Below are positions 13,986-20,173 of a stretch of DNA of 55,341 nucleotides, one piece after another; the first letter of the stretch is position 1; each line of letters begins with the position of its first letter. Source of the stretch: a virus. The notes beneath the pieces were generated by a model. It had not been told where the DNA came from. It saw only the letters and a list, made by a program, of their open reading frames with translations, and ran no database searches. The stretch lies in IMG/VR virus record IMGVR_UViG_3300042887_003034, positions 1-55,341 of that record; one strand, written 5' to 3'. The translations under genes were made by a program, and so were the position numbers.

Positions 13986-14067
13986 TAAACCGCTCCTCAA
14001 CGATTATTGCAACCAGCATCAACCAAATGGGTGCCGTGATGATAAACAAATTGATCAACCACTGCAT
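13975..14067 (-). CDS. Membrane mini-protein, 30 aa
   Basis: MQWLINLFIITAPIWLMLVA, then IIVEERFNGK: one transmembrane helix with a short charged tail. SD AAGGAGCAGTC. It overlaps the next gene start and follows 14077-14220 by 9 bp, suggesting one three-gene transcript from 14230. Confidence 0.6.
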   Translation of the reverse strand: MQWLINLFIITAPIWLMLVAIIVEERFNGK

Positions 14068-14076
14068 GACTGCTCC

Positions 14077-14220
14077 TTATTTGATACCGAGTTCGAATTC
14101 CAGTTTGATAATCTGATCGCGGATACGGCGCAGGCGGGTAGCAAAGCCGGGCTTAGGAGGATTGCGGATCAGTGCTTCGTATTGCTCTTTGAGACGAGCC
14201 AACTTGGTGTGTGCGTTCAT
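14077..14220 (-). CDS. Small basic helical protein, probably leaderless
   Basis: 47 residues, MNAHTKLARLKEQYEALIRN then FATRLRRIRDQIIKLEFELG: a coiled-coil-like hairpin. There is no SD. The ATG lies 6 bp after the -10 (TATACT ACTGAC ATGATG), so transcription would begin at or next to the start codon. Confidence 0.68.
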   Translation of the reverse strand: MNAHTKLARLKEQYEALIRNPPKPGFATRLRRIRDQIIKLEFELGIK

Positions 14221-14229
14221 CATGTCAGT

Positions 14230-14258
14230 AGTATAGCAGGCTTCAAAGATCCTGTCAA
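14230..14258 (-). promoter_or_regulatory. Early promoter giving a leaderless mRNA
   Basis: TTGACA-17-TATACT, core GGATCTTTG. Feeds 14077-14220 and the two genes after it. Confidence 0.85.
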
Positions 14259-14425
14259 CCCAGCGTATAGACGATGACACCATCGTAGGTGTCAACGACC
14301 TTTACGGTCTTGCCTGCGTACCAAACCCAATGCTGGGCAGCAGCCTTGTAGGCACCTGCGGTGTAACCAGGATCAACGCCGATCAGATCACCGTTATCCG
14401 CATCATAGACATAGATATCGAACAT
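14255..14425 (-). CDS. Small beta-rich protein
   Basis: 56 residues from MFDIYVYDADNGDLIGVDPG (SD GCGGAGAGCAAG), continuing AQHWVWYAGKTVKVVDTYDG. Starting at ATGATG right after the promoter would add 8 residues (MMNAAESK) without an SD. All-beta appearance; no family. Confidence 0.7.
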   Translation of the reverse strand: MFDIYVYDADNGDLIGVDPGYTAGAYKAAAQHWVWYAGKTVKVVDTYDGVIVYTLG

Positions 14426-14455
14426 CTTGCTCTCCGCTGCGTTCATCATGTCAGT

Positions 14456-14484
14456 AGTATAGCAAAGAGCAAAGACCTTGTCAA
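14456..14484 (-). promoter_or_regulatory. Early promoter
   Basis: TTGACA-17-TATACT, core AGGTCTTTG. Feeds 14255-14425. Confidence 0.85.
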
Positions 14485-14501
14485 CTGACTGGGTTCTGGG
14501 C

Positions 14502-14524
14502 GGAGTGCCGGGCCTGTGGCGGCC
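14502..14524. repeat. REP-like element, degenerate copy 3
   Basis: GGAGTGCC followed by GGCCTGTGGCGGCC; the second half of the usual hairpin is missing. Lies 10 bp beyond the 3' end of the 14535-14720 gene. Confidence 0.5.
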
Positions 14525-14534
14525 TTACAACAGT

Positions 14535-14720
14535 TCAGTAGTCGTCTCGACTGCGACGACGCCAGTGATCACGGCGTGCTTCTTCCCAGTCGCGATTCTG
14601 TTCGCGATCCTTGCGAGGAATCTTTTGTCCACGGCGATTGCGAGGTTCGTCGTCTTCGATTTCGAATTCGTTGGGATCACCCCATTCATCGTCAAATTGA
14701 TGAGTAGGAATGCGAGGCAT
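14535..14720 (-). CDS. Highly charged Arg/Asp-rich protein
   Basis: 61 residues, MPRIPTHQFDDEWGDPNEFE, then almost only Arg, Asp, Glu and Gln (RNRRGQKIPRKDREQNRDWE); probably disordered. SD AAAGGAAAC. It lies 31 bp downstream of tRNA-Arg in the same direction with no promoter of its own and may be co-transcribed with the tRNA. Confidence 0.62.
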   Translation of the reverse strand: MPRIPTHQFDDEWGDPNEFEIEDDEPRNRRGQKIPRKDREQNRDWEEARRDHWRRRSRDDY

Positions 14721-14751
14721 GATATATAGTTTCCTTTAGTTTATTAAGAGT

Positions 14752-14826
14752 TGGCCCGGCTACCAGGACTCGAACCTGGATTTAGGGTTTAGAAGACCCT
14801 TGTTCTATCCCTTGAACTATAGCCAG
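14752..14826 (-). tRNA. tRNA-Arg (anticodon TCT), CCA encoded
   Basis: Cloverleaf read on the minus strand: acceptor CTGGCTA / TAGCCGG (one U-G pair), D stem GTTC / GAAC, anticodon stem AGGGT / ACCCT with loop CTTCTAA, T stem CCAGG / CCTGG with loop TTCGAGT, discriminator G, then CCA. Reads AGA/AGG codons. AGA is common in the AT-rich phage genes here and usually rare in GC-rich hosts. Confidence 0.93.
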
Positions 14827-14832
14827 GTGAGT

Positions 14833-15195
14833 TTATCTGCAACCATCAAACACGTAGTAGATTCTACCGTAGCGATCGATCCTTTGGTTGAAGAACGCGG
14901 CCAGTCCTTGTGGGCAGACAATGCCGGTATTTTGAAGTATGATCGGATTCTGCGGTGCAGGTTGATAGACCACAGGAGGTTGTTGCACAACCACCGGAGG
15001 CTGCTGCACGATCACAGGCCCGGGAACATAAACAGGTTGGGGATGTGGTACTTGACTAGCATGAGAATTTCTATGCATCTGTTGCAGGATCAGTGTGCCA
15101 ACGATGCCCTGTAGGACACCTTGTTCACGATCGCCCCAAGCAAGGGTAGGGGTAGCCACAGTGGCTGCGAGGATCAGTGCTAGTGCTTTCTTCAT
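14833..15195 (-). CDS. Secreted Pro/Val/Gln-rich protein
   Basis: 120 residues with a clear signal peptide (MKKALALILAATVATPTLAW, cleavage near residue 19). A low-complexity segment follows (VYVPGPVIVQQPPVVVQQPP), then a C-terminal domain with two cysteines (GIVCPQGLAA ... YVFDGCR) that may form a disulfide. Probably periplasmic. Its promoter differs from the main family. Confidence 0.75.
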   Translation of the reverse strand: MKKALALILAATVATPTLAWGDREQGVLQGIVGTLILQQMHRNSHASQVPHPQPVYVPGPVIVQQPPVVVQQPPVVYQPAPQNPIILQNTGIVCPQGLAAFFNQRIDRYGRIYYVFDGCR

Positions 15196-15201
15196 AATTC
15201 T

Positions 15202-15230
15202 ATTGTACCATCAAAATTATTTAGTGTCAA
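15202..15230 (-). promoter_or_regulatory. sigma70-like promoter, different spacer
   Basis: TTGACA-17-TACAAT; the spacer contains CTAAATAA, which also resembles a late motif. Feeds the secreted protein gene; overlaps the 3' end of the SWIM gene. Confidence 0.75.
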
Positions 15231-15601
15231 CGAACATCTCTACCATAAAGATCCTGTTGTATTTCCGCCACATGCTTACAGGATCCGCGGAATTTGAAGC
15301 CCGGGCAGGTGCAACTCCAACCCTGCCAACCTTGGCTCTTGTCCTGAGAAATGTAGTATTTTTCGCCCTTTGATCCTACACGTACGATCACATCAGGATC
15401 GGGCTGCTCGGGCTCGCTGTCCTCAAGTTCCACAAAGGTCCTGCCGCGAGTGTCAATGCTCAGCGGGCTCTTGAACCGAAACAGTTCTTTGGTGCCTGCC
15501 CTAACATAGGCCATGGCCTTGGTCATGCTGTCATTGAACACGTAGACATGATTTGGAACCATAGGATCGTCCCAAACCGTGGTCTCAAGCATGATCTTCA
15601 C
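15227..15601 (-). CDS. SWIM zinc-finger protein
   Basis: 124 residues from GTG (MKIMLETTVWDD). The GTG overlaps the preceding stop (GTGA) and has GGAG 8 bp upstream; an ATG at 15592 is the alternative. The C terminus has the SWIM pattern CxC...CxH in SCTCPGFKFRGSCKHVAEIQ (about residues 94-113), a zinc module that binds nucleic acid or partners. The N-terminal part includes FRFKSPLSIDTRGRTFVELE and an acidic stretch. Role unknown. Confidence 0.75.
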   Translation of the reverse strand: MKIMLETTVWDDPMVPNHVYVFNDSMTKAMAYVRAGTKELFRFKSPLSIDTRGRTFVELEDSEPEQPDPDVIVRVGSKGEKYYISQDKSQGWQGWSCTCPGFKFRGSCKHVAEIQQDLYGRDVR

Positions 15602-15759
15602 TGGGCACGCTCCAGGCGGTCCAACATGCGGGTGATCTTGCGCTTGTGCTGCTTAACCGTGACCTTGCGGTTCTTGGGCGCCGGGCCGCAGCAGGTGCAG
15701 AACCAGCCGCCGGGGCCCACGCGGGCGTGATGACGAGCGTTGAACATGTTGGTCTTCAT
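15598..15759 (-). CDS. Small basic protein with CxxC-like pair
   Basis: 53 residues, MKTNMFNARHHARVGPGGWF then CTCCGPAPKNRKVTVKQHKR. The CxCC may bind zinc, and the basic helix KITRMLDRLERAQ suggests RNA or DNA contact. Coupled to the SWIM gene by a four-base overlap. Confidence 0.7.
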   Translation of the reverse strand: MKTNMFNARHHARVGPGGWFCTCCGPAPKNRKVTVKQHKRKITRMLDRLERAQ

Positions 15760-15784
15760 CTCTCGCGCTCCTTAGTGTTCTTGC

Positions 15785-15813
15785 AGTATAAGCCCAAACA
15801 AAGACCCTGTCAA
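15785..15813 (-). promoter_or_regulatory. Early promoter
   Basis: TTGACA-17-TATACT, GGGTCTTTG core. Its whole leader is nearly identical over about 55 bp to the copy at 16027. Feeds 15598-15759 and the SWIM gene. Confidence 0.87.
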
Positions 15814-16001
15814 CCAAAAATGTCGTCTGCAACAAAAAATTTCAGTTGCCTATCTGCCACACCATAGCGATCGCGGGCAAGGCTTTTGAACTGGGGATCG
15901 TAGAGCATGGCTTCTGCCACATCAAAGCCGATCTTGTTGCGAAACTTGAAGCAGTCGGCGACCGTTCGAGCGTCTTGAATGTATTCTTCGTAGGTCTTCA
16001 T
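15810..16001 (-). CDS. Hypothetical protein, 63 aa
   Basis: MKTYEEYIQDARTVADCFKF, then FDVAEAMLYDPQFKSLARDR. The first residues closely resemble the T4 capsid-targeting peptide (MKTYQEFI-EA), but there is an early-type promoter and no obvious LxE cleavage site, so I do not call it an internal head protein. Helical. Confidence 0.68.
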   Translation of the reverse strand: MKTYEEYIQDARTVADCFKFRNKIGFDVAEAMLYDPQFKSLARDRYGVADRQLKFFVADDIFG

Positions 16002-16026
16002 CTCTCGTGCTCCTTAGTGTTCTTGC

Positions 16027-16055
16027 AGTATAAGCCCAAACAAAGACCCTGTCAA
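16027..16055 (-). promoter_or_regulatory. Early promoter
   Basis: TTGACA-17-TATACT, GGGTCTTTG core. Feeds 15810-16001. Confidence 0.87.
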
Positions 16056-16066
16056 CTGGTGGGAAA

Positions 16067-16267
16067 TCAATCTATCTGGATGTCAACCAAGTGCCCTTCG
16101 CGGAAGATAAAGTACTCGTTGATGGGGCAACTCGATGACCCAGAGGCCACCCAGACGCAGTCGTTGCCTTTGTAGATTGTGGCGTATCGGGTACCACGCT
16201 TTTGGAGGTAGTCTTGTACCACGATGAGTTCGAGTTCATTGATGTCCTTGTCAGCGATCTTAATCAT
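16067..16267 (-). CDS. Hypothetical protein, 66 aa
   Basis: MIKIADKDINELELIVVQDY, then TRYATIYKGNDCVWVASGSS. A mixed alpha/beta mini-domain. Its ATG lies inside the 3' end of the 29-residue gene (16260-16349). Confidence 0.68.
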   Translation of the reverse strand: MIKIADKDINELELIVVQDYLQKRGTRYATIYKGNDCVWVASGSSSCPINEYFIFREGHLVDIQID

Positions 16268-16349
16268 TGGGATGATTTTTACGAATCAATGTTTCAAGGG
16301 TGGTAGAGTCCAACCACGAACATTTACGAAGTGTTTCAACAGTAATCAT
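16260..16349 (-). CDS. Possible 29-aa peptide
   Basis: MITVETLRKCSWLDSTTLET, then LIRKNHPND. An ATG follows TTGGAGTTGAATGAA. It fills the gap between 16351-16557 and 16067-16267 and overlaps the latter start, as expected for a coupled gene. Too short for certainty. Confidence 0.5.
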   Translation of the reverse strand: MITVETLRKCSWLDSTTLETLIRKNHPND

Positions 16350-16350
16350 T

Positions 16351-16557
16351 TCATTCAACTCCAATTAATTCGTCCTTGCGACCTAGTAGACTACGAACCG
16401 TATCGTTGGACAGCCACTTGGGGTCTCCACCACCCGTAGGTAATACCAATACCCTGTAATGTACATTCTTCATCGTAGACAGTACTACATGAGCGCGGCC
16501 GTCTATGCGAAAGACCTTAGGAATTTCTTCATCACTGATCAACTTGTTATTCATCAT
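16351..16557 (-). CDS. Hypothetical protein, 68 aa
   Basis: MMNNKLISDEEIPKVFRIDG; strands around RAHVVLSTMKNVHYRVLVLP, then a GGGDPKWLS turn. Four-base overlap with the upstream 16554-16790 gene. Confidence 0.7.
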   Translation of the reverse strand: MMNNKLISDEEIPKVFRIDGRAHVVLSTMKNVHYRVLVLPTGGGDPKWLSNDTVRSLLGRKDELIGVE

Positions 16558-16790
16558 TCAACTCCAAAATGTTGTTTTACCAAATCAACGGCTTCATTAA
16601 AAGCCTCTGCTTTGGAATGTTCGCAGTAATCACTTCCAACAATATAATATTCTTCACTTTCTTTTTTCAATAATTCAGCACACTCCCGGACAATCAACTC
16701 GGCGAATTTCTCTCGATCAAACTCCCACGATTGAGTGTCTTCATTATAGAAAACAGATTGAATCTCAAGTTCTTTGATTCGTTCGTTCAT
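16554..16790 (-). CDS. MNERI/FAELIVREC family protein, paralogue A
   Basis: 78 residues. MNERIKELEIQ at the start, FDREKFAELIVRECAELL in the middle and FNEAVDLVKQHFGVE at the end: a helical family widespread in tailed phages whose function is unknown. A second copy lies 270 bp downstream in the same direction (17059-17259). Confidence 0.8.
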   Translation of the reverse strand: MNERIKELEIQSVFYNEDTQSWEFDREKFAELIVRECAELLKKESEEYYIVGSDYCEHSKAEAFNEAVDLVKQHFGVE

Positions 16791-16822
16791 TTCAGACTCC
16801 AGTTATTGCTCACTAGAAATAC

Positions 16823-16851
16823 AGTATAACACTAGCCCGATTTATTGTCAA
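16823..16851 (-). promoter_or_regulatory. sigma70-type promoter, divergent spacer
   Basis: TTGACA-17-TATACT with an AT-rich spacer lacking GGGTC. Feeds the genes from 16790 down to 16067. Confidence 0.82.
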
Positions 16852-16858
16852 TTTGGTT

Positions 16859-17062
16859 TTATAGTGAAAACCCGAACTCAGAGGCAGCGGCTTTAATACC
16901 AGGAAAAACGTAATCTACTTCCACTTCTTCATAACGACCATGACTTATAAGAGCAACTTTATGAGCAATTTCCTTGTCAGTGTATGCACCAACCACATCA
17001 CTCTCCATCGCATCATCCCGTACGTAACTGCGACAAGTACGATGAACTACATAAACTTTCAT
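16859..17062 (-). CDS. Hypothetical protein, 67 aa
   Basis: MKVYVVHRTCRSYVRDDAME, then SDVVGAYTDKEIAHKVALIS and EEVEVDYVFPGIKAAASEFG. The beta-alpha-beta pattern with VYVVHR...GAYTDKEIA resembles a widespread family of small phage proteins that display a host-like strand-turn motif. Coupled to paralogue B by ATGA. Confidence 0.7.
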   Translation of the reverse strand: MKVYVVHRTCRSYVRDDAMESDVVGAYTDKEIAHKVALISHGRYEEVEVDYVFPGIKAAASEFGFSL

Positions 17063-17259
17063 TCTTCAACTCCGAAATGTTTTTCAATCGCATCACATAC
17101 CCTGTTTGTGCCAACTTCAAGTTTAGCAACTCGGCTACATTCCCGAACAATCAACTCGGCGAACTTTTCTTTGTCAAAGGTCACACGGTCAAAGCCGTTA
17201 TCCACTCCATACTCAATGGTTGTGGCTTGTTCAATAAGTTTTTGAATTCGTTCGTTCAT
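17059..17259 (-). CDS. MNERI/FAELIVREC family protein, paralogue B
   Basis: 66 residues, MNERIQKLIEQATTIEYGVD, FDKEKFAELIVRECSRVAKL and a CDAIEKHFGVEE end. It shares the N terminus, the central motif and the C terminus with paralogue A, so this is a tandem gene duplication with divergence in between. Confidence 0.8.
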   Translation of the reverse strand: MNERIQKLIEQATTIEYGVDNGFDRVTFDKEKFAELIVRECSRVAKLEVGTNRVCDAIEKHFGVEE

Positions 17260-17468
17260 CGCGCCAGCATCCTAATCAGTTGGTTATCCAGGAATTCAAC
17301 TTCTTCGTTGGAGAGGTAAAAGTCCGTCTTGGGATCCCAATACTTACCTTCACGCGGGTCGTAGTAGACAACTCGGTTGCAGCCCTTGAGGAACGGACCT
17401 TCCAGGCCCTTGATCTTGCTATAGCCCTGGAACAGTTCTTCGGTCTTGCCCAACACCTTGTAGCCCAT
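17256..17468 (-). CDS. Hypothetical protein, 70 aa
   Basis: MGYKVLGKTEELFQGYSKIK, then GPFLKGCNRVVYYDPREGKY and SNEEVEFLDNQLIRML. First gene of a three-gene unit with overlapping stops and starts (17256-17259 and 17059-17062). Confidence 0.72.
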   Translation of the reverse strand: MGYKVLGKTEELFQGYSKIKGLEGPFLKGCNRVVYYDPREGKYWDPKTDFYLSNEEVEFLDNQLIRMLAR

Positions 17469-17493
17469 GTGCCGCTCTCCTTACTGTTCTTGC

Positions 17494-17522
17494 AGTATAA
17501 GCCCAAACAAAGACCCTGTCAA
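17494..17522 (-). promoter_or_regulatory. Early promoter
   Basis: TTGACA-17-TATACT, GGGTCTTTG core. Feeds the unit 17468 to 16859. Confidence 0.87.
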
Positions 17523-17705
17523 CTACTGGGCTTTAGTCTTTTCTCGGCATTCGAACACTTTGCCATTGTTGGCGAAAGCACCAAAGACTTCGCAATCTCG
17601 TTGAATATCGGTTCTGCCATTGTGAGCACTTACCATTACTATTACGAACATCATCAAAACACAAATGATAGTGAATCCGATTTTTTGAAAATCATTTGAA
17701 GTCAT
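17523..17705 (-). CDS. Single-pass membrane protein
   Basis: 60 residues from MTSNDFQKIGFTIICVLMMF, continuing VIVMVSAHNGRTDIQRDCEV; the helix ends near residue 25. The C-terminal domain has two cysteines (RDCEVF, FECREK) and probably faces the periplasm. SD AAGGAGAAATA. Second gene after 17717-17974. Confidence 0.7.
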   Translation of the reverse strand: MTSNDFQKIGFTIICVLMMFVIVMVSAHNGRTDIQRDCEVFGAFANNGKVFECREKTKAQ

Positions 17706-17716
17706 ATTATTTCTCC

Positions 17717-17974
17717 TTAGATCCAAAGATAAGCGATGGTTGAAACACCGTAAGCAAAAGATAGGGCTAGGGCATAAATGGCGTGATTTTTGTATTGTTT
17801 ACTACGAAGCCTCCATAGGATTTTCTCCAGTAGGAAGTTAAAGATGAGGAATGAAACAATGAACACTCCAATACCAACCATGGTAGGCCAGGTTGCGGTA
17901 CTGTTCATCAACCCTTCCCAGAATGCTTGTTCCACCGGGTTACGGTAAACAATGATGCTTTGCGTTTGGCTCAT
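17717..17974 (-). CDS. Two-helix membrane protein
   Basis: 85 residues, MSQTQSIIVYRNPVEQAFWE; transmembrane segments WPTMVGIGVFIVSFLIFNFL and IYALALSFAYGVSTIAYLWI, separated by a basic loop WRLRSKQYKNHA. Function unknown. Confidence 0.72.
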   Translation of the reverse strand: MSQTQSIIVYRNPVEQAFWEGLMNSTATWPTMVGIGVFIVSFLIFNFLLEKILWRLRSKQYKNHAIYALALSFAYGVSTIAYLWI

Positions 17975-18000
17975 CGTGTGCTCCTTGCTGCGATGTCTGT

Positions 18001-18029
18001 ACTATAGCACCAATCAAAGACCCTGTCAA
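18001..18029 (-). promoter_or_regulatory. Early promoter
   Basis: TTGACA-17-TATAGT, GGGTCTTTG core. Feeds 17717-17974 and 17523-17705. Confidence 0.87.
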
Positions 18030-18044
18030 GTCTAGGGATAAAGA

Positions 18045-18107
18045 TGAACCCCGCGGTGCTTCCCAGCATGGCGGGGTTCGGATGCCGGGACACTACCCCC
18101 GGACTTA
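18045..18107 (-). terminator. Double hairpin after the HTH gene
   Basis: Two stems between the 18119-18388 gene and the next promoter: AACCCCGC / GCGGGGTT (inner loop about 16 nt) and CCGGG / CCCGG. On the minus strand the first stem is followed by CATCTTTATCCC. The same tail after a stem occurs at 26945. Likely a terminator, possibly a structured RNA. Confidence 0.6.
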
Positions 18108-18118
18108 GGAGCGACCTT

Positions 18119-18388
18119 TTAGACTAGACCTAATTGAATCGCGCGATAACCAGCAGCAACGATTCTACGGCTAGCATTGCTCAACTCATACTCGGTAACA
18201 ACAACACCGTTACCAGCCTTACGAGTATTCGCATAAACAGGATAACCTGCTTGGCGAATACGTGTTGCTTCGGCACTGATATTCTTGATACCAAAACGCT
18301 TTTCTGCTTGACTTGCGGTAAACTTCTGACCTTCTTTCATTGCAGAAAACAACTTATGTGTCTTCGTGTTAGGGTTAATTCTTTTCAT
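18119..18388 (-). CDS. Winged-helix DNA-binding protein
   Basis: 89 residues. The pattern KLFSAMKEGQKFTASQAEKR, then ISAEATRIRQAGYPVYANTR, matches a small winged-helix family frequent in T4-like and cyanophage genomes: helix, turn, recognition helix, then a wing with Gly and basic residues. The C-terminal extension is Ala/Arg-rich. Likely a transcription-related DNA binder. SD AAGGAAAAACAA. Confidence 0.78.
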   Translation of the reverse strand: MKRINPNTKTHKLFSAMKEGQKFTASQAEKRFGIKNISAEATRIRQAGYPVYANTRKAGNGVVVTEYELSNASRRIVAAGYRAIQLGLV

Positions 18389-18414
18389 TATTGTTTTTCC
18401 TTTAAAGTGTTACA

Positions 18415-18444
18415 ATTATAGGAAAAACAACACCTCCAGGTCAA
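18415..18444 (-). promoter_or_regulatory. sigma70-type promoter, 18-bp spacer
   Basis: TTGACC-18-TATAAT; T/G-rich spacer unrelated to the main family. Feeds the winged-helix gene. Confidence 0.75.
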
Positions 18445-18659
18445 GAACTAATTTTGCCAAATTCTTTGTCTACATAATGACTGATCAACTCTCGTTGTAT
18501 CATCGTTAGTAGATCCCCATGATCATCATTGACGACGAATCGAACCGGACATCGACCCCAAGTTCCCGACTTCTGGAACTCTGCAAACCAACGCCTGTGC
18601 TGTTTGTTTTCTGGATCAAAAACTACCCAAGGACGACCAAATAATTGTAGTTTGCTCAT
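18441..18659 (-). CDS. Hypothetical protein, 72 aa
   Basis: MSKLQLFGRPWVVFDPENKQ, then HRRWFAEFQKSGTWGRCPVR. Aromatic-rich single domain. There is no SD; a TATACT lies 7-11 bp before the ATG with a weak TTGGGG 17 bp upstream, so the message may be almost leaderless. Confidence 0.68.
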   Translation of the reverse strand: MSKLQLFGRPWVVFDPENKQHRRWFAEFQKSGTWGRCPVRFVVNDDHGDLLTMIQRELISHYVDKEFGKISS

Positions 18660-18730
18660 TTTTAGAACACAGTATAGAAACCCGGTCTTACTGCCCCAAT
18701 GGCACGCCGGGCGCCTTCACACGGCAGTTC

Positions 18731-19171
18731 TTAGAAGGGAGCGTCTTCCATTTCGGCCAACTGCGCCTTGACCTCAGCCTTGGTAACGGTGCTCTTGGGA
18801 GCAGTCTTCTTTGCAGCAACCTTGGCCTTAATGCCCTCCATGGTCGGCTTCTCAGCCTTGACCTTAGGAGCCTTGGCGGGCTTCTCAGCCTTGGCGGGCT
18901 TCTCAGCCTTGGGCTTTTCGGTACGCTTTTCCAGCGCGGTTTCCAGAGCGGACTTGACCTCTTGATTGGTGACCCCGTCGCGAGTGGCAAAGTCGATGCT
19001 GATCAGAAACTTGATAGCCTCGTCCTTGGTCATCGGGTGCTTGAGTTCGATAAGGTCGATATCCTTGTGACCGTGCTTGGCCAGGACCTTGACGCGGAGA
19101 GAATCGTTGGCAAAACGAACCTTCATTTCACCGTTGTAACGGCTGACGCCTGCATGAGAAAAATTAGACAT
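18731..19171 (-). CDS. Protein with histone-like Lys/Ala/Pro tail
   Basis: 146 residues. The N-terminal 85 residues form a compact domain (MSNFSHAGVSRYNGEMKVRF; IELKHPMTKDEAIKFLISID). The C-terminal 60 residues are Lys/Ala/Pro repeats (AEKPAKAEKPAKAPKVKAEK, KVAAKKTAPKSTVTK) like histone H1 or HU tails, ending acidic (AEMEDAPF). Probably binds DNA or RNA non-specifically. SD AAGGAGTTTTCC. Between it and 18659 there are about 70 bp with no gene. Confidence 0.75.
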   Translation of the reverse strand: MSNFSHAGVSRYNGEMKVRFANDSLRVKVLAKHGHKDIDLIELKHPMTKDEAIKFLISIDFATRDGVTNQEVKSALETALEKRTEKPKAEKPAKAEKPAKAPKVKAEKPTMEGIKAKVAAKKTAPKSTVTKAEVKAQLAEMEDAPF

Positions 19172-19226
19172 GGAAAACTCCTTTGTGTGTGTTTGTCAAA
19201 TCTGCGAACCGTTTCGCATTGTCACT

Positions 19227-19255
19227 ACTATAGCACTGGATTGGGCGTTTGTCAA
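19227..19255 (-). promoter_or_regulatory. sigma70-type promoter, divergent spacer
   Basis: TTGACA-17-TATAGT; spacer AACGCCC. Feeds the histone-like-tail gene. Confidence 0.83.
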
Positions 19256-19261
19256 CCAGTT

Positions 19262-19468
19262 TCAGTGTTGTTTTTCTGCAACCACATCTGAAATCAACCG
19301 ATTCTGTGCAGCCTCATCCCACTCGTCGAAGGGTTTGCAACCTTGCTCCGCAATCCACTGAAGCACCAACTCAACGGGGCAGTCTAAGACTTTGGCAATA
19401 GATTTGGCTCTATGCCCGTCAATATAGAGTTGCTCAATATCGTAGGCCAGTTCTGCCATCTTGCTCAT
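19262..19468 (-). CDS. Small HTH-like protein
   Basis: 68 residues: AYDIEQLYIDGHRAKSIAKV followed by LDCPVELVLQWIAEQG fits a helix-turn-helix of resolvase/sigma-like type. The rest is short (FDEWDEAAQNRLISDVVAEK). Coupled to the 19465-19650 gene by ATGA. Confidence 0.7.
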   Translation of the reverse strand: MSKMAELAYDIEQLYIDGHRAKSIAKVLDCPVELVLQWIAEQGCKPFDEWDEAAQNRLISDVVAEKQH

Positions 19469-19650
19469 AGACCCACCCCGTCTTCCATTTCTTCATCTGT
19501 GAGTTCGATTAGTTTAGCATTAGCAAAGCGTCCGAGGAGGAATACCAAATCTTGTACCCCTAGACGATGACCCTCAAAAATAGTGTAATCGCCGTCCTTA
19601 ATATGGATCCAATCGCCACTGCCCAGGCTGTTAGTAATGACCTTGATCAT
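19465..19650 (-). CDS. Small hypothetical protein
   Basis: 61 residues from MIKVITNSLGSGDWIHIKDG; DYTIFEGHRLGVQDLVFLLG follows. The start was chosen because it overlaps the upstream stop (ATGA); the frame extends further upstream without an SD. Confidence 0.7.
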   Translation of the reverse strand: MIKVITNSLGSGDWIHIKDGDYTIFEGHRLGVQDLVFLLGRFANAKLIELTDEEMEDGVGL

Positions 19651-20111
19651 TCTTCTCCCTCTCGGGCTTCGATAGCAAAGGCTTCGGTCAGCGGCACGAA
19701 GAACCGGTCTTCCGAAACATACCACTTACCGTCACGGCGCAGAATGTAGTTGTATTCTTCGAACTGGGCCTCGCGCAGATATTCTGTGTAATTCTTAAAG
19801 CGGCGTGCTTCACAACCAGGTTCGCCACGATCACGACCGTAGAAAGTAGTGAAATTGCGCCGGCGAGTCTGTTCAGCAAAAAACTCATCAGTGCCGTACT
19901 TGTGCGGATTATCGAAATCGTGCTTTTCGCCAATTCCCGGACCCAGCGAACTCATATCGCCCAGGTCAATGAGACTGCGCAGTTTGAACGGATCCGAATA
20001 GTGTTCCTGCAGAATCTTACCGTTGAAACTGAGGTAACCATCCCAGTGGCAGTAGACCTGCTGGACAGTACCGTCTGCGAATTCAAGGGCGATGGTAGAA
20101 CGAGTAGCCAT
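19647..20111 (-). CDS. Conserved phage/plasmid protein (CHWDGY family)
   Basis: 154 residues, MATRSTIALEFADGTVQQVY then CHWDGYLSFNGKILQEHYSD and RSLIDLGDMSSLGPGIGEKH. This is a recognisable family of phage and plasmid proteins of unknown function, marked by TRSTIA, YCHWDGY and LGDxSSLG. Good full-length match from memory. First gene of a three-gene unit. Confidence 0.8.
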   Translation of the reverse strand: MATRSTIALEFADGTVQQVYCHWDGYLSFNGKILQEHYSDPFKLRSLIDLGDMSSLGPGIGEKHDFDNPHKYGTDEFFAEQTRRRNFTTFYGRDRGEPGCEARRFKNYTEYLREAQFEEYNYILRRDGKWYVSEDRFFVPLTEAFAIEAREGEE

Positions 20112-20142
20112 TTAGTGCTCCTTAGCGTGTCAGTGTCTAAAG

Positions 20143-20171
20143 ATTATATGACAGGGGCTGTGCCCTGTCAA
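20143..20171 (-). promoter_or_regulatory. Early promoter with inverted repeat
   Basis: TTGACA-17-TATAAT; spacer contains GACAGGGC / CCCCTGTC around ACAG, an imperfect inverted repeat reaching into the -35. Feeds 20111 to 19262. Confidence 0.86.
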
Positions 20172-20173
20172 CA

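Noticed and set aside
15810-16001. Internal head protein (MKTYEEYIQDA start)
   Set aside because: The N terminus resembles a capsid-targeting peptide, but the gene sits behind an early sigma70 promoter with early neighbours, and no cleavage site is apparent.
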